Assembly (NCBI GenBank): GCA_035309005.1
Contig: DATGFP010000015.1
Coordinates: forward strand, 1 to 64,000
From: DATARH01 sp035309005
GTDB lineage: Bacteria > Pseudomonadota > Alphaproteobacteria > ATCC43930 > CGMCC-115725
Reading direction: 5' to 3'
DNA: 64,000 nucleotides
In this document: positions 59,961 to 64,000 of the stretch, one piece after another
Numbering within the stretch: position 1 is the first letter of the stretch
Layout of the letters: each line of letters begins with the position of its first letter
Program-made: the position numbers and the translations under genes
Notes under the pieces: model-generated
Seen by the model: the letters and a program-made list of their open reading frames with translations, nothing else
What the model was told of the DNA's origin: nothing
Database searches by the model: none

Positions 59961-61844
59961 ATGCTACGGTTTTTTGAACGCCGGCTCGCAGCAACCGGGC
60001 CGCCGCCCGACGCGCCGCCGCCGACGCTGGGGGAGCCGCGCGCGCTCGTTCGCTTTTTCTGGCATTTCGTACGGCAGATCCCGGGGCCGATCGCGGCGCT
60101 GTTTGCGACCGGGTTCTGCGTCGCCGTTACCGACGCGCTGATCCCGGTGTGCATCGGCCGCATCGTCTCGCTGGTTTCGGCGCAATCGCCGGCCACGCTG
60201 TGGCGCGACGCCGGCACGCAGCTGCTGCTGATGGCCGCGCTGTTCCTCTTCGTTCGCCCCACCGTGCACCTCGCGCAGGCGATCGTCACGAACCAGATGC
60301 TGGTCCCCGGCCTCACCAACCTGGTGCGCTGGCAGAGCCACTGGCACGTCGTGCGGCAGGGCTGGACATTCTTTCAGAACGATTTTGCCGGGCGCATCGC
60401 GGCTCGTGTCATGCAGACCGGCCCGGCGCTGCGCGAAAGCGTCGTGCTGTCGATTCTCGGCGTCTGGTACATCATCGTCTACGGCACCAGCGCGGTCGCG
60501 CTGCTGTCGTCGGCCGATTGGCGCCTTGCCTTGCCGATCATCGCGTGGTTCGGGCTTTACGGCGTCGTGCTCGCCCGCTTCCTACCGCAGATGCGCGAGC
60601 GCTCGCGCCGCATGTCGGAAATGCGCTCCAACCTGACCGGCAAGGTTGTCGACAGCTACACCAACATCTTGACGGTCAAGCTGTTTGCCCGAGCGCACGA
60701 CGAGGACGCCTTCGTGCGCAGCGCGGTCGACGAGCACACCGACGCCTGGCGCGACCAGCAACGCCTCGGCACCTTGTGGGGCCTGTCGCTGACCGTGATG
60801 AACGCGCTGTTGCTGGTCGGCACCGGGACGCTCGCGATCGCGCTGTGGCAGAGCGGGCACATCGCCGTTGGCGCCGTCGCGACGGCGATCCCGATGGCAT
60901 GGCAGATCAACAATATCTCCGCCTGGCTGGCGCAGCAGATCGCCAACATCTTCGACGATATTGGGCAGGTGCAGGACGGCATGCGCTCGATTGCGCAGCC
61001 GCGGCAGATGCCGGATCTTCCCGGGGCGGAGGAGTTGCCGCGGATCGAGGGAGCCATTCGCTTCGACCAGGTCAGCTTCGATTATGGCCGCTCGCCGCGA
61101 ATGGGCGGCGTCTTGCGCGGGCTCGAGCTCGACGTCGCGCCGGGCGAGCGGGTCGGCCTCGTCGGCCGCTCCGGGGCGGGTAAATCGACCCTCGTCCATC
61201 TGCTGCTTGGGTTCTACCGGCCGGAGAAGGGGCACATCCTGATCGACGGTCGCGACATCGCCGGGCTGACCCAGGAGAGCCTCAGAGCGCAGATCGGCAT
61301 GGTGACGCAGGACACTTCCCTCTTGCACCGCTCGATCCGCGACAACATCCGCTACGGCCAGCCCGACGCCAGCGAGGAGGCGATCGTCGACGCGGCGCGA
61401 CGCTCGCACGCCATCGAATTCATCGAGGGGCTGGAGGATTGGCACGGCCGCACCGGCTTTGACGCCCATGTCGGCGAGCGCGGCGTCAAATTATCGGGCG
61501 GCCAGCGGCAGCGCATCGCGCTGGCGCGAGTGATCCTCAAGGACGCGCCGATCCTGGTGCTCGACGAAGCCACCTCGGCGCTCGATTCGGAGGTCGAAGC
61601 GGCGATCCAGGAGCAGCTCGCCGAGCTGATGGAGGGCCGCACGGTGATTGCGATCGCGCATCGCCTGTCGACGATCTGCCGGATGGACCGGTTGGTCGTG
61701 CTCGATCGCGGCCGCATCGTCGAGGAAGGCACGCACGAGCGGCTGCTCGCTGCGCGCGGCGCATACGCCGCGCTGTGGCGGCGGCAATCGGGCGGCTTCC
61801 GCGTCGACGCGGCGGCCGCTGCGCTCGACCCGGTGCGTGCCTGA
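59961..61844 (+). CDS. ABC transporter, fused permease/ATPase exporter
   Basis: 627 aa. Six membrane helices in residues about 40-320, then the nucleotide-binding domain: Walker A LVGRSGAGKSTLVHLL, Q-loop MVTQDTSLLHRS, signature LSGGQRQRIALARVIL, Walker B ILVLDEATSALD and H-loop IAHRLST. Type IV exporter of the MsbA/MDR-like class; a homodimer is expected. The substrate is unknown; no periplasmic protein accompanies it. The 112-nt gap before it has no clear promoter, so coupling to the 2-oxoacid cluster is possible. Confidence 0.88.
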   Translation: MLRFFERRLAATGPPPDAPPPTLGEPRALVRFFWHFVRQIPGPIAALFATGFCVAVTDALIPVCIGRIVSLVSAQSPATLWRDAGTQLLLMAALFLFVRPTVHLAQAIVTNQMLVPGLTNLVRWQSHWHVVRQGWTFFQNDFAGRIAARVMQTGPALRESVVLSILGVWYIIVYGTSAVALLSSADWRLALPIIAWFGLYGVVLARFLPQMRERSRRMSEMRSNLTGKVVDSYTNILTVKLFARAHDEDAFVRSAVDEHTDAWRDQQRLGTLWGLSLTVMNALLLVGTGTLAIALWQSGHIAVGAVATAIPMAWQINNISAWLAQQIANIFDDIGQVQDGMRSIAQPRQMPDLPGAEELPRIEGAIRFDQVSFDYGRSPRMGGVLRGLELDVAPGERVGLVGRSGAGKSTLVHLLLGFYRPEKGHILIDGRDIAGLTQESLRAQIGMVTQDTSLLHRSIRDNIRYGQPDASEEAIVDAARRSHAIEFIEGLEDWHGRTGFDAHVGERGVKLSGGQRQRIALARVILKDAPILVLDEATSALDSEVEAAIQEQLAELMEGRTVIAIAHRLSTICRMDRLVVLDRGRIVEEGTHERLLAARGAYAALWRRQSGGFRVDAAAAALDPVRA

Positions 61845-61983
61845 GGAGCTGCTTGAGTATCCATCGAAAAACGTCTCGCCGAACCAATCGCGCGCTTCGG
61901 CGCTCGCCGCCGGTCAAGCGGCTGCGCATCCTCGACGGCTTGACCGAGGCCGAGAGCTGTGCCCGCGACGCCGAGATTTGCTG

Positions 61984-62772
61984 ATGTTAGCTGCAGAATT
62001 TCGCTTGCTCGGCGAGGATGATCCGCCGCCTGTGCGGGTGCTGCGGCCGGCGGCAGGCTCGGCCTTTCTGCTGGCCGCCGATCATGCCGGGCGAGCGATC
62101 CCGCGCCGTCTCGGCAATCTCGGCCTGCCGGAGGGCGAGCTGCAGCGCCACATCGCCTGGGACATCGGGATCGCCGGGGTGACCGAACGCCTGTCGCAGG
62201 CGCTCGACGCCACTTCCGTGCTGCAAGCCTATTCGCGGCTCGTCATCGACTGCAACCGTCGGCCGGAATGGGGCAGTTCGATCCCGGTCGTAAGCGAAAC
62301 CACAACAATTCCCGGCAACAAGGGGCTGGGCGAGGAGGAGCGCGAGGCTCGGCGGCGCGAAATCTTTCTCCCCTATCACGGTGCCATCGCCGAGCTCCTC
62401 GGCGCGCGGGCGCACCGGCATAGCGTGCTGGTCGCGATGCACAGCTTCACCCCGGTGTTCAAGGGCGTGGCGCGCGCGGTCGAGGTTGGGGTTCTCTATA
62501 ACCCCAACGCCCGCGACACCCGCTTGCCGCACATTATGCTCGACCTGCTGCGCGGCGAGGGCGATCTCGCGGTCGGCGACAACCAGCCTTACGCGATCAC
62601 CGGCAACAGCGACTACACGGTGCCGACGCATGGCGAGGAACGTGGCCTATCGCATGTCGAGCTCGAGATCCGCCAGGATCTGATCGACGACGATCGCGGC
62701 CAGGCTCTATGGGCAGCCCGCCTGGTGCGGCTGCTGCGCGAAGCCGAACGGCGGTTGATTGCCGCGGCCTGA
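61984..62772 (+). CDS. N-formylglutamate amidohydrolase family protein (second paralog)
   Basis: 262 aa. LLAADHAGRAIPRRLGNLG, HIAWDIGIAGVTERLS, SRLVIDCNRRPEWGSSIPVV, AMHSFTPVFKGVAR and VEVGVLYNPNARD are typical of the shorter branch of this family. The zinc His/Glu residues are recognisable in DHAG and MHSF. It differs strongly from the paralog at 46.9 kb, so substrates probably differ. It starts 139 nt after the ABC exporter with no gene between. Confidence 0.83.
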   Translation: MLAAEFRLLGEDDPPPVRVLRPAAGSAFLLAADHAGRAIPRRLGNLGLPEGELQRHIAWDIGIAGVTERLSQALDATSVLQAYSRLVIDCNRRPEWGSSIPVVSETTTIPGNKGLGEEEREARRREIFLPYHGAIAELLGARAHRHSVLVAMHSFTPVFKGVARAVEVGVLYNPNARDTRLPHIMLDLLRGEGDLAVGDNQPYAITGNSDYTVPTHGEERGLSHVELEIRQDLIDDDRGQALWAARLVRLLREAERRLIAAA

Positions 62773-62831
62773 CGACCTTCGGCCGCGGCCGCAGCACCGG
62801 GATGCGGCAACAGAGCAAGGGCACCCGATCA

Positions 62832-63215
62832 ATGTCTCCCCTGTCACTCCTCCTCAACATCCTATGGCTGATATGCGGCGGGCTTGCGGCCGCCTTCGCC
62901 TGGTTGGTTGCCGCCGGGTTGATGGCGCTGACGATCATCGGTCTGCCGTGGTCGTTCGCGGCGCTGCGCATCGCGCTCTATACGTTGCTGCCGTTCGGCC
63001 ATGAGATGGTACCCCGGCCGGATGCCGGGGTCCTCAGCGTGCTTGGCAACATCGTCTGGTTTGTCTTGGCGGGCTGGTGGCTGGCGATCGGACATCTGCT
63101 GCTGGCGCTCGTGCTGGCGATCACCATTATCGGCCTGCCGTTCGCCTGGGCGCACCTGAAGCTCGCGGGCGCCAGCCTTGCCCCGCTGGGAAAGGAGATA
63201 GTGCCGCTGCCGTGA
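62832..63215 (+). CDS. YccF family inner membrane protein
   Basis: 127 aa with two copies of the YccF domain. Each has a hydrophobic segment followed by ALTIIGLPWSFAAL or AITIIGLPFAWAHLKLA; the end is LAPLGKEIVPLP. Four membrane helices are expected. Function unknown; the family is widespread in proteobacteria. It converges with the broken hydrolase gene, the stops being 28 nt apart. Confidence 0.87.
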   Translation: MSPLSLLLNILWLICGGLAAAFAWLVAAGLMALTIIGLPWSFAALRIALYTLLPFGHEMVPRPDAGVLSVLGNIVWFVLAGWWLAIGHLLLALVLAITIIGLPFAWAHLKLAGASLAPLGKEIVPLP

Positions 63216-63243
63216 TCCTGCCGGCGGGGCTCGCTCGTCGGTG

Positions 63244-64000
63244 TCAGCTGACTCCGCCATTTCGCGCCAGCCACTCGGCAACGATCGCGCTGACCGCGTC
63301 TTCCCGACCGACGTAGAAGTGGTCGCAATTCGGCACCACCGTCACATCGCAGGAGCCGCCGGCCTGGGCCTGGAACTGCTCGGCCGGATAAGCCTCGGGC
63401 GATTCCTGGTCGCCGCGGAGGAACAGCACCGGACACTGGATCCGCGGGAGCCAGCTCGACGATCGCCGGCATCGAAACCATGCGGTCGAGAAAGCTTGCG
63501 GCGCTCGCGACATACCACCAGCCGGGCATCAGTAGCAGATCATGCTTGCGTCCGGCGGCAACCATGGCACGCGCTTGGGCGGTTATCTCGTCGAGCCGGT
63601 CGCCCGCCATCAATACGGCGCGGCTCGAATTCGCGACCTGCCCGGTGCCGCCGGCATGCGCCGACAGTAGCACCAGCGCCGGGGTTTGCGGATAGTCGGC
63701 GACATGCTGGACGGCAAGCATGCCGCCGTTGCTGTGCCCGATGACCACCGGGCGCGGAAAGCCGTGCTCGGCCACCCAATCAGCCGCCGTTTCGGTTGTC
63801 GGCGATGCCTTCGGCGGTGGTCTGGAAGGCAGCCCCCTCGGCGGCGCGGCTGTCGCGGATCGACAAGATATCGTGCCCGCGGCGGTTGAACGCGAGGCAG
63901 GCAAACCCGAACGCGGTCAACCTCGGCGGCAGAAATCGCGGCGCACCGACATAGAAGTTCATCGTGTTGCCGTGGAACAGCAGCACGCCGCCGGCGCGAG
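63244..64000 (-). pseudogene. Alpha/beta hydrolase, frameshifted twice and cut by the window edge
   Basis: Three reading frames together give one hydrolase: LLFHGNTMNFYVGAPRFLP to AEGIADNR (start beyond the window end), then ETAADWVAE with the nucleophile GHSNGGMLAVQHV, then IQCPVLFLRGDQE and NCDHFYVGRED with Asp and His. The breaks are near 63788 (AAA where AA is expected) and near 63452 (CCC where CC is expected). Both are single-base insertions in homopolymers, so error and decay cannot be separated. Product would be a serine hydrolase of unknown substrate. Confidence 0.75.

Noticed and set aside
1..64000. CRISPR array, prophage or complete insertion sequence
   Set aside because: No regularly spaced direct repeats, phage structural genes or transposase frames were seen.

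Overview
The window is a GC-rich, gene-dense stretch of an alphaproteobacterial chromosome, most like the Rhodospirillales. This placement is an inference. It rests on marker families (DUF2125, DUF1285, DUF6111 and UPF0114 proteins, CpdR beside an N-formylglutamate amidohydrolase, a metX-metW pair, a GNAT gene inside the his operon) and on a small RNA that looks like alphaproteobacterial MmgR/ar8. I see no rRNA, tRNA, CRISPR array, prophage or complete insertion sequence.

Layout. 1-5.4 kb: a glutaredoxin-DinB fusion with an in-frame TGA, a DUF2125 protein, then an aromatic/histidine set (chorismate mutase, hisC, prephenate dehydrogenase) on the minus strand. 5.4-12.5 kb: metX-metW-phosphoesterase, a metabolite:H+ symporter, a methyltransferase, an F420-type oxidoreductase and a 177-bp MITE-like element. 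12.5-19 kb: PBP1A, an alpha/beta hydrolase, a GrdB-like protein with an in-frame TGA, a small toxin/immunity-like pair, a cupin, and pssA-psd for phosphatidylethanolamine synthesis. 19-26 kb: a MoxR-DUF58-BatA/DUF4159-membrane protein operon. 26-32.5 kb: DUF1285, NUDIX, DUF6111 and CCA-adding enzyme genes, then a TetR regulator divergent from an EmrAB-type efflux pair with a clear operator. 32.6-37.2 kb: hisB-hisH-GNAT-hisA-hisF-hisE followed by a phosphonopyruvate hydrolase-like gene. 37-48 kb: cell-wall and small metabolic genes, a TPP enzyme, a Sua5/TsaC protein, the otsB-otsA-glk trehalose/glucose operon, the sRNA and a frameshifted phhA. 48-64 kb: cpdR, copper-delivery genes (PCu(A)C, SCO1), a lower-GC methyltransferase, prfC, a DUF1194 protein, a luciferase-like oxidoreductase, a three-gene 2-oxoacid:ferredoxin oxidoreductase cluster, an ABC exporter, a second N-formylglutamate amidohydrolase, a YccF protein and a broken hydrolase at the edge.

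The most interesting signal is selenium. Two separate genes carry an in-frame TGA exactly where a redox UxxC motif belongs (U-T-S-C and U-P-V-C). Both have a ribosome binding site and ATG upstream of the TGA. Both can fold a 17-nt hairpin starting 11 nt after the TGA, which is the geometry of the E. coli fdhF SECIS upper stem-loop. The GrdB-like protein belongs to a family with known selenoproteins; the glutaredoxin-DinB case is the more novel one.

A caution: four frame breaks (the DUF2892 gene, phhA, and two in the terminal hydrolase) are all single-base changes in short homopolymers, so base-level indel errors in the assembly are likely. That error class does not create in-frame TGA codons.
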